The notes beneath the pieces were generated by a model. The model did not search any database, had not been told where the DNA came from, and was given only the letters and a program-made list of their open reading frames with translations. Source: Anaerolineales bacterium (GTDB lineage Bacteria; Chloroflexota; Anaerolineae; Anaerolineales; Villigracilaceae). Taken from it: 64,000 nt of DNA. The stretch lies in the NCBI GenBank assembly GCA_020634895.1, contig JACKAV010000010.1, forward strand, positions 62,001-126,000. Direction: 5' to 3'. Made by a program: the position numbers and the translations under genes. Of this stretch, positions 41,738-49,853 are shown piece by piece; the stretch's first letter is position 1, and each line of letters begins with the position of its first letter.

Positions 41738-42679
41738 TTACCCTGTCGTCAATACGTAATCTTCTATTTTTTGTTTTCCGAGGCGCACAATTGCGCCAAG
41801 CAAAGTACCCTGCTCATACATCGAGCCGGGATTAATGCAAAGTGTTTTTCCTATTCGAGATACCCCCCTGCCTTCATGAATATGCCCATGCAAACCCAGC
41901 AGCGGCTGCGTCTTTTCGATCGCCTCCCGCAGCGCCGTCGAACCAACTGCCTTCAATGCTTGTCCCGCCATCTTGGGGCGCAGGTTTTCATCCAACTCTG
42001 GCGCTTCATCGAGATTGGATTTATGCGGCGGCACATGGATATTGAAGATAGCATTGCGCGGATTTTGCAGACGCGAAATCATCGCCTCATACCGGACCTT
42101 GAGCTGGTCCTCGTCCTCTTCACGGTGCGTATTCCAGGGTGTTCGATTGCTCCAACCTGAGGCGATCATCTCGTGACCGCTATTCAGAACCGTCACTTCC
42201 CCCTCCGCAAGGACGACTGACTTACTTGCGCGGATGATATCGTCCACTTCATCCATATCATCATTCCCCGGGCTGCAATAGATCTTCATGCCTGTTCCCG
42301 CCAGTTTTTTCTCGGCGAGATCCATCCATTGCTGCACAACCCGCAAGACTTCCTGAGAAAATATCTGGCTCACCCGTTCCGGGTCTTTTTCCAATTCGGC
42401 GATCTCATCGGGGTTTGTCAGGTAGGGATAATATCCGCGGCTGCGGACACGTTTTTTCAAGTCTGTGAGTTCATCTTCGTTGGTTACTTCGAACACCTGC
42501 TCCAGAAGTGTTACACGGTAATTCTGCCCGCCCTGATGCACGAACGGCACGACAGCTTTCCCCGTCATATCCCCGCCAAGGATCAACTGGTCTGCGTTAT
42601 AGAATTTCCCCGCATTCAAAAACTTGCTCCAGCAAATATCAGAACCGTGTACATCTGTTGCAAAAAAGATAGTTGTCAC
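41738..42679 (-). CDS. Calcineurin-like metallophosphoesterase
   Basis: A 313-residue enzyme with the dinuclear metal motifs in order: FATDVHGSD, LILGGDMTG, CSPGNDDMDE and HGHIHEGRG. These belong to the YfcE/MPP superfamily that cleaves phosphodiesters or phosphomonoesters. I place the start at the GTG (42679), seven bases after AGGA; a TTG two codons earlier has almost no spacing. Long helical inserts around residues 60-150 distinguish it from small YfcE enzymes. The substrate is unknown. Confidence 0.85.
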   Translation of the reverse strand: MTTIFFATDVHGSDICWSKFLNAGKFYNADQLILGGDMTGKAVVPFVHQGGQNYRVTLLEQVFEVTNEDELTDLKKRVRSRGYYPYLTNPDEIAELEKDPERVSQIFSQEVLRVVQQWMDLAEKKLAGTGMKIYCSPGNDDMDEVDDIIRASKSVVLAEGEVTVLNSGHEMIASGWSNRTPWNTHREEDEDQLKVRYEAMISRLQNPRNAIFNIHVPPHKSNLDEAPELDENLRPKMAGQALKAVGSTALREAIEKTQPLLGLHGHIHEGRGVSRIGKTLCINPGSMYEQGTLLGAIVRLGKQKIEDYVLTTG

Positions 42680-42738
42680 ATGCAAATCCTTTTCTTTTGG
42701 GTTTGGCTTGCAGTGGTGCTGCGGTCTTGATGCGTCGG

Positions 42739-42758
42739 ATTATACTCCCCGCACGGGG
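42739..42758 (-). promoter_or_regulatory. -10 box with adjoining palindrome for the phosphoesterase gene
   Basis: On the minus strand a perfect TATAAT (42744-42739) is directly preceded, after two bases, by the palindrome ccccgtgcgggg (42758-42747), which sits in the spacer and could be an operator. No clear -35 seen. Confidence 0.45.
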
Positions 42759-42831
42759 ATGTGGCATTATTAACACCCCCTTAAATGGGAAAAAGTTACG
42801 GAAATTTTTCTATTCGCAGAAATTCCGGTTT

Positions 42832-42870
42832 CTGTTAAAAATGGGGGATTGCATGTTATATTTTTAACAG
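42832..42870 (+). promoter_or_regulatory. Inverted repeat ahead of the PilZ gene
   Basis: Perfect 11-base arms ctgttaaaaat (42832-42842) and atttttaacag (42860-42870), 17 bases apart and about 31 bases before the GTG. It may be an operator or, in the RNA, a hairpin in the leader. Confidence 0.45.
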
Positions 42871-42901
42871 TCGACCATTCATAGTGCATGAGGAGGTAGA
42901 C

Positions 42902-43255
42902 GTGTTCGATAAAAGAAAAGACACTCGCAAGAAACTGATGGCATTTACGCCAGTATACACAGTAAGCCCAAGGACATTGCTTGGGTATCTTGAAGACCTC
43001 ACCGTCCACGGCGCAAGAGTGGTGGGAGATGTTTCACTGGAAGAGAATTCATTAGCCACCCTCTCCATCGAATTTCCTAAAGACACCCCCAATGTTCCGT
43101 CCACTCCATTCGTTATCAATGCCCGCGTCGCAAGATCCCACCAGGATGAAACACAATATGAAAACCTCGGCTTCGAATTCGTAGAGATCACCCCTGAACA
43201 GACCGCCATTCTCGAAGCTGTCATCCAACGGTACGAATTCCATAGAGCCGTTTAA
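42902..43255 (+). CDS. PilZ domain protein (candidate c-di-GMP receptor)
   Basis: A 117-residue stand-alone PilZ domain. FDKRKDTRKKLMAF carries the RxxxR-type cyclic-di-GMP contact and LEDLTVHGARV corresponds to the second motif (D/N-x-S-x-x-G) with Thr in place of Ser. FEFVEITPEQTAIL is the usual last helix. The GTG at 42902 is fixed by AGGAGG five bases upstream; a GTG six codons earlier overlaps that site. It would sense c-di-GMP and act on motility, adhesion or exopolysaccharide, but no partner is nearby. Confidence 0.82.
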   Translation: MFDKRKDTRKKLMAFTPVYTVSPRTLLGYLEDLTVHGARVVGDVSLEENSLATLSIEFPKDTPNVPSTPFVINARVARSHQDETQYENLGFEFVEITPEQTAILEAVIQRYEFHRAV

Positions 43256-43271
43256 TTTTCCCCGCTAACTT

Positions 43272-44255
43272 TTACCCAAACAACCTCATCACCCAATACA
43301 CCCCGGCAGAGACCAGCGCGCTGGCAGGGATTGTGATGAACCAAGCCATCACAATCTCTTCTGCCACGCTCCAGCGGACTTTGCCGAAACTTTCGGAGGA
43401 GCCCACACCGATAATCGCCGAGCTGACCACCTGTGACGTGCTGACCGGTAAGCCAAGATAGGATGCTGCGAGGATAACCGTCGCTGAAGTCAGTTGGACC
43501 GAGAAACTGTGAATGGGACGTATCTTGTAGAACCTGCCGCCCAAAGTGCGGATCAACTTCCAGCCGCCAAGAGCAGTTCCGAGTGCGATTGCACCGGCGC
43601 TCAAAGCGATCACCCAGATGGGCACTTCGAAGGTCTTGATCACGCCGCTGATCAGCAGACTCAATGTAATGATCCCCATCGTCTTTTGGGCGTCGTTCGT
43701 GCCGTGACTGAACGCCATCCCCAATGCAGTGACAAGTTGTCCGCGTTTGAAGAACTTGTTGATCTCATTCGATGCGTTCCGAACAAGGAAATAGATCAGG
43801 CGGGTCAGGATAAAGCCGAAGGCAAAACCAAGCAGCGGCGAAGTAACGAGGGCGATCAGAACTTTTTCAAGACCGTGAAGTTTGATCGCGCCAAAACCTG
43901 CGCCAGCCAAAACCGCGCCGACCATGCCGCCGATCAGCGCATGAGAGGAACTGCTTGGAATACCCAGGACCCATGTAAGGATATTCCACACGATCGCCCC
44001 CACCAGACAGGCAATGATCACTTCCAGATTCAGCGCATGGGATTCGGCAACTTCATCACCGATGGTGGTTGCGACCGCCACGCCAAAAAGAAACGGACCC
44101 AGAAAGTTGGCAACGGCTGTCAGCCCCAATGCCATATTTGGACGGAACGCGCGCGAAGCGATCATCGTGGCAACGATATTGCTCGAGTCGTGAACGCCGT
44201 TCAAAAAATCAAACGTCAATGCCAGCGCGATCACAATATACAACTGAAAAGGCAT
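43272..44255 (-). CDS. pit: PiT-family inorganic phosphate permease
   Basis: A 327-residue permease with the duplicated PiT signature: FDFLNGVHDSSNIVATMIASRA near the N-terminus and the second GMAFSHGTNDAQKTMGIITL (about residues 178-197). GIPSSSSHALIGGMVGA and GLPVSTSQVVSSAIIGVG are the paired re-entrant motifs. It takes up phosphate with a cation. The DUF47/PhoU-like partner gene usual next to pit is absent. Confidence 0.93.
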   Translation of the reverse strand: MPFQLYIVIALALTFDFLNGVHDSSNIVATMIASRAFRPNMALGLTAVANFLGPFLFGVAVATTIGDEVAESHALNLEVIIACLVGAIVWNILTWVLGIPSSSSHALIGGMVGAVLAGAGFGAIKLHGLEKVLIALVTSPLLGFAFGFILTRLIYFLVRNASNEINKFFKRGQLVTALGMAFSHGTNDAQKTMGIITLSLLISGVIKTFEVPIWVIALSAGAIALGTALGGWKLIRTLGGRFYKIRPIHSFSVQLTSATVILAASYLGLPVSTSQVVSSAIIGVGSSESFGKVRWSVAEEIVMAWFITIPASALVSAGVYWVMRLFG

Positions 44256-44381
44256 GGGGTCACCCTTGGGTCTGAGTAGTTTTCAATCTATCATATCATC
44301 GAGGTAAATAAACAAACCCGTGTCAACTTTCTTAATATTTCAAGTTGAAAAGCAGGAGACAAAAGACTATCTTTAGGGAGT

Positions 44382-44387
44382 TATAAT
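44382..44387 (+). promoter_or_regulatory. -10 box for the STAND gene
   Basis: TATAAT lies 37 bases before the ATG at 44425. No good -35 was found, so the assignment is tentative. Confidence 0.35.
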
Positions 44388-44424
44388 CACCGGCATCGGT
44401 CGGATTTTCTCAAGGGACATTTGT

Positions 44425-46944
44425 ATGAAAGTATTCATCTCCTCCACCTACATTGACTTGATCGAACACCGAAAAGCCGCGCATGACGCGCTGGAAAAAC
44501 TTGATGTGCAAGTGATCTGGATGGAAGCCTTCGGCTCGCGCCCAGAAGACTCAACAACTGCTTGTTTAAAAGAAGTGGAGGAAAGCGACTTCTTCATTGG
44601 CATTTACGCCCATCGCTACGGATATATCCCCAAGGACGCGAACATTTCCATCACCGAACAAGAGTTTGACCACGCGCAGGAATTAAACAAGCCGACCTTC
44701 GGTTTCATCGTGGATGAAGACCATGCCTGGTCTCCGAAACATATCGAGCATGATAAGAGGGATAAACTCGACGCATTTTTGAGCAAAGTCAAGCAACGCC
44801 CTGTTGATTTTTTCACTACGCCTGATAATCTGGCACAAAAAATCGTCTCATCCATCGGGCGCAAGATCGCCGAACTCAAAGCTGCAGAGGAAGCACGGCA
44901 GGCTGAAGTTAATGTCCACGTCGGCGGTAATTTCAACGGCAATCTTACAATTGGCGACCATAACAATAGCAACATCAACCAATCCTCGACTTCTAATAAA
45001 CCAACAGGAAATACCCTTCCTCAACAAGGTTTTTTCGTAGGTCGCGAAAAAGAACGCGAAATCATTCTTTCTGCTCTTTCATCAGAGTCTCGCACTTGGG
45101 GAGCATTGATCGATGGTCCCGGCGGTATCGGAAAATCTGCTCTGGCAATTCACGCCGCGCACAAAGCCGAAGGTTTCGAGCGCAAAATCTTCATCACCGC
45201 CAAAGTGCGCGAACTGACTCCCCAAGGGGAAGCAAAACTTTCTGACTTCACCCGCCCGACCTACCTCGCCATGCTGGACGAACTCGGCAAGGAATTGGGC
45301 GCAGACGGGCTCGAAAAACTCGCGCCTGATGAACGCCCCAATGAGCTGCGCCTCGCTCTGGCGGGTAAAAAGGCGCTGATTATCTTCGACAACTTGGAAA
45401 CCCTGCCCGAAGACGAGCGCACGCGCCTGTTCCAATTCCTCTCGCGCCTGCCCGAAGGGAACAAAGCCATCGTCACCTCCCGCCGCCGCACCGACGTGGA
45501 CGCGCGCATCGTGCGCCTCGACCGCCTCGCCCGCGACGAAGCCCTGCAACTCATCGCCGAACTCGCCGCCAAATATCCGCGTCTCGCCCGCGCCTCCCAA
45601 AAAGAGCGCGAAGACCTGTACGAAATTACGCAGGGCAACCCGCTCTTCATCCGCTGGATCGCGGGGCAGTTGGGGCGTGAAGGCTCGCAATGCCGCACCA
45701 TCGCCGACGCCTGCGCCTTCATTGACAAAAGCCCTGCGCAAGCGCAAGGCAATGACCCGCTCGAATACATCTTCGGCGACCTGCTGGAGACCTTCACTGC
45801 TGACGAGACGAGAGTCCTCGCCGCGCTGACGCATTTCACCCAGCCCGCCAAACTCAAGTGGATTGCGGACATGACCGACCTGCCCAAACGCCAAGCCGAA
45901 ACTGCATTGGAAGATTTAACCGACCGGTCCATTCTAATCTCCAATCTAGAATCTCAAACTTACTTCCTCCCTCCTTTAACTGCAAAGTTTATTAGAACCC
46001 GCCGTCCCGAAGCCGTGACCCAGACAGGTGATGTCCTCGCTCAGTGCGCCTACTTTCTAGCCCTGCAATACGGTGATTGGGAGAACTACGAGGGTATCCG
46101 CACACTGGAAGGTGAGTGGGATTTCATATCTGCTGCTGTGCCACTCATGTTAATTGGTAATAACGAAAACTTGCAAATAGTCTGCGATCAACTCGCGCGC
46201 TTTCTCGATTTCACAGGTCGTTGGGATTATCTAATACATCTCAATGAACAAGCTGAAAAGCGATCTCTTGCTGATGCCGATGAGGAGAATGCAGGTTGGC
46301 GAGCATTTCATGCAGGGTGGTTTTATTCCCTTCGCAATCAACCCGACAGAACGGTGGCTTGTGCTACACGTGCTGCTGAGCACTGGAAGGAGAGCATCCC
46401 GCGAAATAAAGCAACTGCTATTCGCTTACGAAGTCTCGGGTACAAATTGAACAATGATTATCTTGCCGCGATTGCAACCAGCCAAGAAGCATTGGAAATA
46501 TACACTTCTATTTCTCCCGAAAGCAATGATGTTGCTATAACATTGAACGATCTGGCGGATTTGGAGCGAATAAATAAGGATTATTCTGCCGCTGATCAAG
46601 ATTATCAAGAAGCACTCCGCATTTCGAAAATAAACAAAGACGACGAAAATATAGCAATCACGACAGGTAACATGTCATTGCTTGCCCTTGACCGCGAGCA
46701 ATGGGCAGAAGCCGAGTCACTCGCCCGGGAAGCCCTCTCGCTGGCAGAAAAAGTCGGGCGACATCAAATTATCGCATCCAATTCTCATCGCATCGCCAAA
46801 GCCCTGCTCAAACAAAATAAAAATTTTGATGAGGCATTATCCCTCTCCCACCGCGCCGTTGAGATTTTCACGCGCCTGCGTCATCCCTATTTGCAGTCCG
46901 CGCAGGAAACGTTGGGGGAGATTGAAAGAGCCATCCACGAATGA
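44425..46944 (+). CDS. DUF4062-STAND ATPase-TPR protein
   Basis: An 839-residue multidomain protein. Residues 1-105 form a DUF4062 domain (MKVFISSTYIDLIEHRKAAH, then DFFIGIYAHRYGYIP), a Rossmann-like module related to TIR/SEFIR-type effector domains. Residues 155-195 are an Asn/Gly-rich linker (VGGNFNGNLTIGDHNNSN). Residues 203-480 are an NB-ARC/NACHT-like STAND ATPase with FFVGREKE, Walker A DGPGGIGKSAL and Walker B KALIIFDNLE. Residues from about 610 are TPR helices (ATSQEALEIY, YQEALRISK, HRAVEIFTRL). The layout suits a sensor that oligomerises after ligand binding by the TPRs, as in antiphage or cell-death STAND proteins; that role is inferred. The stop codon lies inside a repeat. Confidence 0.85.
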   Translation: MKVFISSTYIDLIEHRKAAHDALEKLDVQVIWMEAFGSRPEDSTTACLKEVEESDFFIGIYAHRYGYIPKDANISITEQEFDHAQELNKPTFGFIVDEDHAWSPKHIEHDKRDKLDAFLSKVKQRPVDFFTTPDNLAQKIVSSIGRKIAELKAAEEARQAEVNVHVGGNFNGNLTIGDHNNSNINQSSTSNKPTGNTLPQQGFFVGREKEREIILSALSSESRTWGALIDGPGGIGKSALAIHAAHKAEGFERKIFITAKVRELTPQGEAKLSDFTRPTYLAMLDELGKELGADGLEKLAPDERPNELRLALAGKKALIIFDNLETLPEDERTRLFQFLSRLPEGNKAIVTSRRRTDVDARIVRLDRLARDEALQLIAELAAKYPRLARASQKEREDLYEITQGNPLFIRWIAGQLGREGSQCRTIADACAFIDKSPAQAQGNDPLEYIFGDLLETFTADETRVLAALTHFTQPAKLKWIADMTDLPKRQAETALEDLTDRSILISNLESQTYFLPPLTAKFIRTRRPEAVTQTGDVLAQCAYFLALQYGDWENYEGIRTLEGEWDFISAAVPLMLIGNNENLQIVCDQLARFLDFTGRWDYLIHLNEQAEKRSLADADEENAGWRAFHAGWFYSLRNQPDRTVACATRAAEHWKESIPRNKATAIRLRSLGYKLNNDYLAAIATSQEALEIYTSISPESNDVAITLNDLADLERINKDYSAADQDYQEALRISKINKDDENIAITTGNMSLLALDREQWAEAESLAREALSLAEKVGRHQIIASNSHRIAKALLKQNKNFDEALSLSHRAVEIFTRLRHPYLQSAQETLGEIERAIHE

Positions 46945-47014
46945 GACCAACCACGAATTCACAAATAGAAGACTTGCCATTCGTGAATTCGTGGTAAAAA
47001 TTCGTGGACGGTTT
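46931..47014. repeat. Palindromic repeat, copy A
   Basis: About 84 bases from ccatccacgaatgagacc to attcgtggacggttt. It is internally inverted (ccacgaat at the left, attcgtgg at the right) and about 80 percent or more alike to copy C by eye. It contains the last four codons and stop of the STAND gene. Confidence 0.8.
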
Positions 47015-47048
47015 TTATTACGGTATTTCAAAAACCAATGGAGACCCC

Positions 47049-47486
47049 ATGCCCCTAGTAGTTGACTCAACTGGTAATGACCTAACCTACAAACTCATCG
47101 GCTTGGCAATGGAAGTCCATAACGAACTTGGTCACGGCTACAAAGAGAAAGTTTACGAAAAAGCCTTTGAAGTCAAACTCAACCATGCGGGAATAGAGCC
47201 CAATCGCCAGTGTGAAGTCTTTGTTGATTTTGAAGGTGAACGGGTCGCAACTTTTTATTTGGATCTATTTCCAAACCGACAGGTGGTGGTAGAAATCAAG
47301 GCATTCGCCCATCAATTGACCAACGATGAATTGGCACAAGTCATCAACTATTTGAAAGCCACAGGCGCACCTGTCGCGTTATTGTTCAACTTCGGGCGCA
47401 GACGGTTGGAATATCGGCGGGTTTTTCCTGGCAAGGATATGAAACCCGTTCAACGAATTGGACGGGATAACGCAATCAAGAAGTAA
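47049..47486 (+). CDS. GxxExxY family protein (PD-(D/E)XK nuclease-like)
   Basis: A 145-residue protein with the name-giving motif in LGHGYKEKVYEKAF (G-Y-K-E-K-V-Y). VVVEIKAF supplies a Glu-x-Lys resembling the PD-(D/E)XK nuclease core, and the C-terminal ATGAPVALLFNFG is typical of the family. The start at 47049 has GGAGA five bases upstream; a GTG at 47004 lies within repeat copy A. The gene is bracketed by copies of an 82-base palindromic repeat (A at the left, B and C at the right), which suggests it moves or spreads with them. Function is unknown. Confidence 0.85.
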   Translation: MPLVVDSTGNDLTYKLIGLAMEVHNELGHGYKEKVYEKAFEVKLNHAGIEPNRQCEVFVDFEGERVATFYLDLFPNRQVVVEIKAFAHQLTNDELAQVINYLKATGAPVALLFNFGRRRLEYRRVFPGKDMKPVQRIGRDNAIKK

Positions 47487-47516
47487 CACATACAGGAGCC
47501 TCGAGAACTCGTATCG

Positions 47517-47553
47517 TCCATTCGTGCATTCGTGAAAAATTCGTGGACGGTTT
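47517..47553. repeat. Palindromic repeat, partial copy B
   Basis: The right half only of the repeat: tccattcgtgcattcgtg followed by aaaaattcgtggacggttt, matching 46976-47014 of copy A with one short gap. Confidence 0.7.
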
Positions 47554-47567
47554 GTCTCGGGCGAAGA

Positions 47568-47649
47568 CCGTCCACGAATGAGACCAACCACGAATTCACG
47601 AATGGCGCGTCTTGCATTCGTTTATTCGTGTGACATTCGTGGACGGTTT
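47568..47649. repeat. Palindromic repeat, copy C
   Basis: A complete copy with perfect 13-base terminal inverted arms ccgtccacgaatg and cattcgtggacgg, and inner cacgaat/attcgtg pairs. It shares ccacgaatgagaccaacc and cacgaattcac with copy A. It lies 126 bases before tryptophanase. Confidence 0.8.
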
Positions 47650-47775
47650 ACTCACCACGAAAAACAATTTCATTGTAAAATCATCCTGTCATTGGAGACC
47701 GAATGGCAACACACAGGGGCACACGCCAGGCTCGCTACCCAAGATTTGACGCATACTCAAATTCATGGAGAACAA

Positions 47776-49155
47776 ATGACTACAACCTATCCCCCCGAAC
47801 CGTTTCGCATCAAAATGACCGAACCCATCCGCCTCATTCCGCGTGAGGCACGGGAAGCCGCTTTAAAAGAAGCGGGCTACAACCTCTTCCTGATGAAAGC
47901 CGAAGACATGTTCATCGACCTGTTAACCGACTCCGGCACAGGCGCGATGAGTCAGGAACAATGGGCGGCGATCATGCGCGGCGACGAATCCTATGCGGGC
48001 GCGCGTTCGTATCACCGCCTCAAGAACGCCGTTGAAGATGTTTTCGGATTCAAGTATTTCATGCCCACCCATCAGGGACGCGCCGCGGAAAATATTCTCA
48101 GCGCGGTTCTCGTCAAGCCGGGAATGTATGTGCCGAGTAACATGCACTTCGACACCACCGACGCCAACATCCGCGCCAGAGGCGGGCGTCCCGCCAACCT
48201 CGTCATCGATGAGGCGAACGATCCGAACAACCCGCATCCATTCAAGGGCAATATGGATGTCAGCAAGCTGCGCGCCTTCATCGAAAAGATCGGCGTGGAA
48301 AATATTCCCTTTGGAATGATCACAGTCACAAACAATGCCGGAGGCGGTCAGCCCGTTTCGATGGAAAATCTCAAGGCGGTTTCCGCCGTCTATCACGAGT
48401 TTCGCATCCCCTTCTTCATCGACGCGGCGCGTTACGCGGAGAATGCCTTCTTCATCAAACAACGCGAAGCCGGTTATGAAAAGAAATCTGTCAAGGAGAT
48501 CGCGCATGAGATGTTCTCGCTGGCAGACGGCATGACCATGTCCGCGAAGAAGGATGCCATTGTCAACATCGGCGGATTGCTGTGTGTGAACGACGAGAAC
48601 CTGTTCCAAAATTTGAAGAACGAGCTGATCCTGCGCGAAGGATTCCCAACCTATGGCGGACTCGCCGGTCGTGATCTTGACGCAATGGCTGTGGGACTTT
48701 ACGAAGGCTTGGATGAAGATTATCTCTCTTATCGTATCGGGCAAACGGCATATCTCGCCTCACGCCTGAACGAGGCAGGGATTCCCACCATTCAGCCGAC
48801 CGGCGGCCACGGCGTGTACATTAATGCCGGTGCGATCTTTCCGCACATCCCCAATTACGAATTCCCCGCGCAAGCCCTCGCCGTGGAGTTGTACCGCGAA
48901 GGCGGCATCCGCGGCGTGGAAATCGGCTCCGTGATGTTTGCCTGTCTCGACCCGGAAGACAACCAATGGCATTACCCCGCGCTCGAACTTCTGCGCCTCG
49001 CCATTCCGCGCCGCACCTACACCCAAAGTCATCTCGACTATGTAGCCGACTCACTCGCCGCCATCAAATCCCGCGCAGACAACGTCCGCGGATACAAGTA
49101 CGCATACGCGCCCGAATTTTTGCGTCACTTCACAGCAAGGTTCGAGCCGCTGTAA
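47776..49155 (+). CDS. tnaA: Tryptophanase
   Basis: A 459-residue PLP beta-eliminating lyase that splits L-tryptophan into indole, pyruvate and ammonia. The cofactor Lys lies in [15 protein letters not shown]. It is tryptophanase rather than tyrosine phenol-lyase because it has Asp in MHFDTTDAN (Thr in the phenol-lyase), [10 protein letters not shown], and His in FLRHFTARF (Phe in the phenol-lyase). The ATG at 47776 has GGAG five bases upstream; the frame extends 66 codons further back through repeat copy C. A 47-codon frame overlaps its start but has no clear TnaC resemblance. Confidence 0.92.
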   Translation: MTTTYPPEPFRIKMTEPIRLIPREAREAALKEAGYNLFLMKAEDMFIDLLTDSGTGAMSQEQWAAIMRGDESYAGARSYHRLKNAVEDVFGFKYFMPTHQGRAAENILSAVLVKPGMYVPSNMHFDTTDANIRARGGRPANLVIDEANDPNNPHPFKGNMDVSKLRAFIEKIGVENIPFGMITVTNNAGGGQPVSMENLKAVSAVYHEFRIPFFIDAARYAENAFFIKQREAGYEKKSVKEIAHEMFSLADGMTMSAKKDAIVNIGGLLCVNDENLFQNLKNELILREGFPTYGGLAGRDLDAMAVGLYEGLDEDYLSYRIGQTAYLASRLNEAGIPTIQPTGGHGVYINAGAIFPHIPNYEFPAQALAVELYREGGIRGVEIGSVMFACLDPEDNQWHYPALELLRLAIPRRTYTQSHLDYVADSLAAIKSRADNVRGYKYAYAPEFLRHFTARFEPL

Positions 49156-49160
49156 TTTCA

Positions 49161-49188
49161 AAAAACACTCCCATGCGGGAGTGTTTTT
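49161..49188. terminator. Bidirectional terminator after tryptophanase
   Basis: Arms aaaaacactccc (49161-49172) and gggagtgttttt (49177-49188) with loop atgc; T runs on both strands serve this gene and the convergent membrane protein gene. Confidence 0.93.
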
Positions 49189-49191
49189 TTG

Positions 49192-49737
49192 TTAATTCGC
49201 TTTCGATATAAACTCAGCCGAAATGATCTTGTTGGAATACTTCAGGAAATAAACAGTATAGATATCGCCCTGAACCAACACGCCGCCAATTTTATTGTCA
49301 GCAAGGAAACGACGATCGCCGATATACAGGTCATACCGCGTGCTGATACTTCCCGTGTCACTGTCGCGGTTCTGAACTTTGATGATATTCACGCGACCTG
49401 TTGTTTTATCCAACTCAAGGCTGGAATATTTATCTGAGGGCCACAACGCAAATGCGATCAAACCATAAAGCGCGGGCCAGACGAGCCCAAACCCGATGGT
49501 AAAACCGATCCGCATACCCCAGCCGGTTTCAGGGATCAGCCACACCACCACGGCAACGATCACCCCAACAAATGCCACGAGGAAAAGAAAACTCGAAAAC
49601 ATCTTCCGTCCTCTGCCCGTTGACTTCAACTCCGCCGACAGACGCGTCTTTTGTTTCTCTGTCAACGAACCCATTCGATTCGCGCCCAAATCGGTTTCAT
49701 CGAAAAGGAAGTAATCTTTCAGATTTTGTTCTTCCAT
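49192..49737 (-). CDS. Two-helix membrane protein of unknown function
   Basis: A 181-residue protein with an N-terminal cytoplasmic region (LFDETDLGANRMGSLTEKQKTRL), a pair of membrane helices at about residues 48-67 and 76-97, and a C-terminal beta-rich domain with Y-L-Y-I-G-D-R-R pattern (RYDLYIGDRRFLADNKIGGVL) and YTVYFLKYSNKIISAE. This C-terminal part resembles bacterial membrane-linked PH-like domains but I cannot name a family. GGAGG lies six bases before 49737, which fixes the start. Confidence 0.7.
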   Translation of the reverse strand: MEEQNLKDYFLFDETDLGANRMGSLTEKQKTRLSAELKSTGRGRKMFSSFLFLVAFVGVIVAVVVWLIPETGWGMRIGFTIGFGLVWPALYGLIAFALWPSDKYSSLELDKTTGRVNIIKVQNRDSDTGSISTRYDLYIGDRRFLADNKIGGVLVQGDIYTVYFLKYSNKIISAEFISKAN

Positions 49738-49832
49738 GCCACGCCTCCAGTTTTGATGAAGGCGATTGTAAATCCGCCAAAACAAAGCGCAATGGTACTT
49801 TCGGTTTACCGTCCCGAAAACAGCGAGACGGC

Positions 49833-49838
49833 TATAAT
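49833..49838 (+). promoter_or_regulatory. -10 box for the M1 peptidase gene
   Basis: A perfect TATAAT lies 15 bases before the ATG at 49854, implying a leader of under ten bases and no room for a normal ribosome site. Confidence 0.5.
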
Positions 49839-49853
49839 ACAGCCGAGTTCACC

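Noticed and set aside
41168..42160. Plus-strand open frame of 330 codons across the permease and phosphoesterase genes
   Set aside because: It covers the ends of two real genes and their spacer, and lacks recognisable domains.
42884..42901. Upstream GTG start for the PilZ protein
   Set aside because: The proposed first six codons contain the AGGAGG ribosome site of the later GTG.
45082..45894. Minus-strand frames within the STAND gene
   Set aside because: They lie opposite the ATPase domain and have skewed composition without motifs.
46931..47649. Possible CRISPR array
   Set aside because: Only two full copies and one half copy of a long palindromic unit, spaced irregularly around a gene; there are no regular spacers and no cas genes.
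47776..49155. Tyrosine phenol-lyase
   Set aside because: The substrate-determining positions (FDTT, and His in LRHFTA) match tryptophanase.
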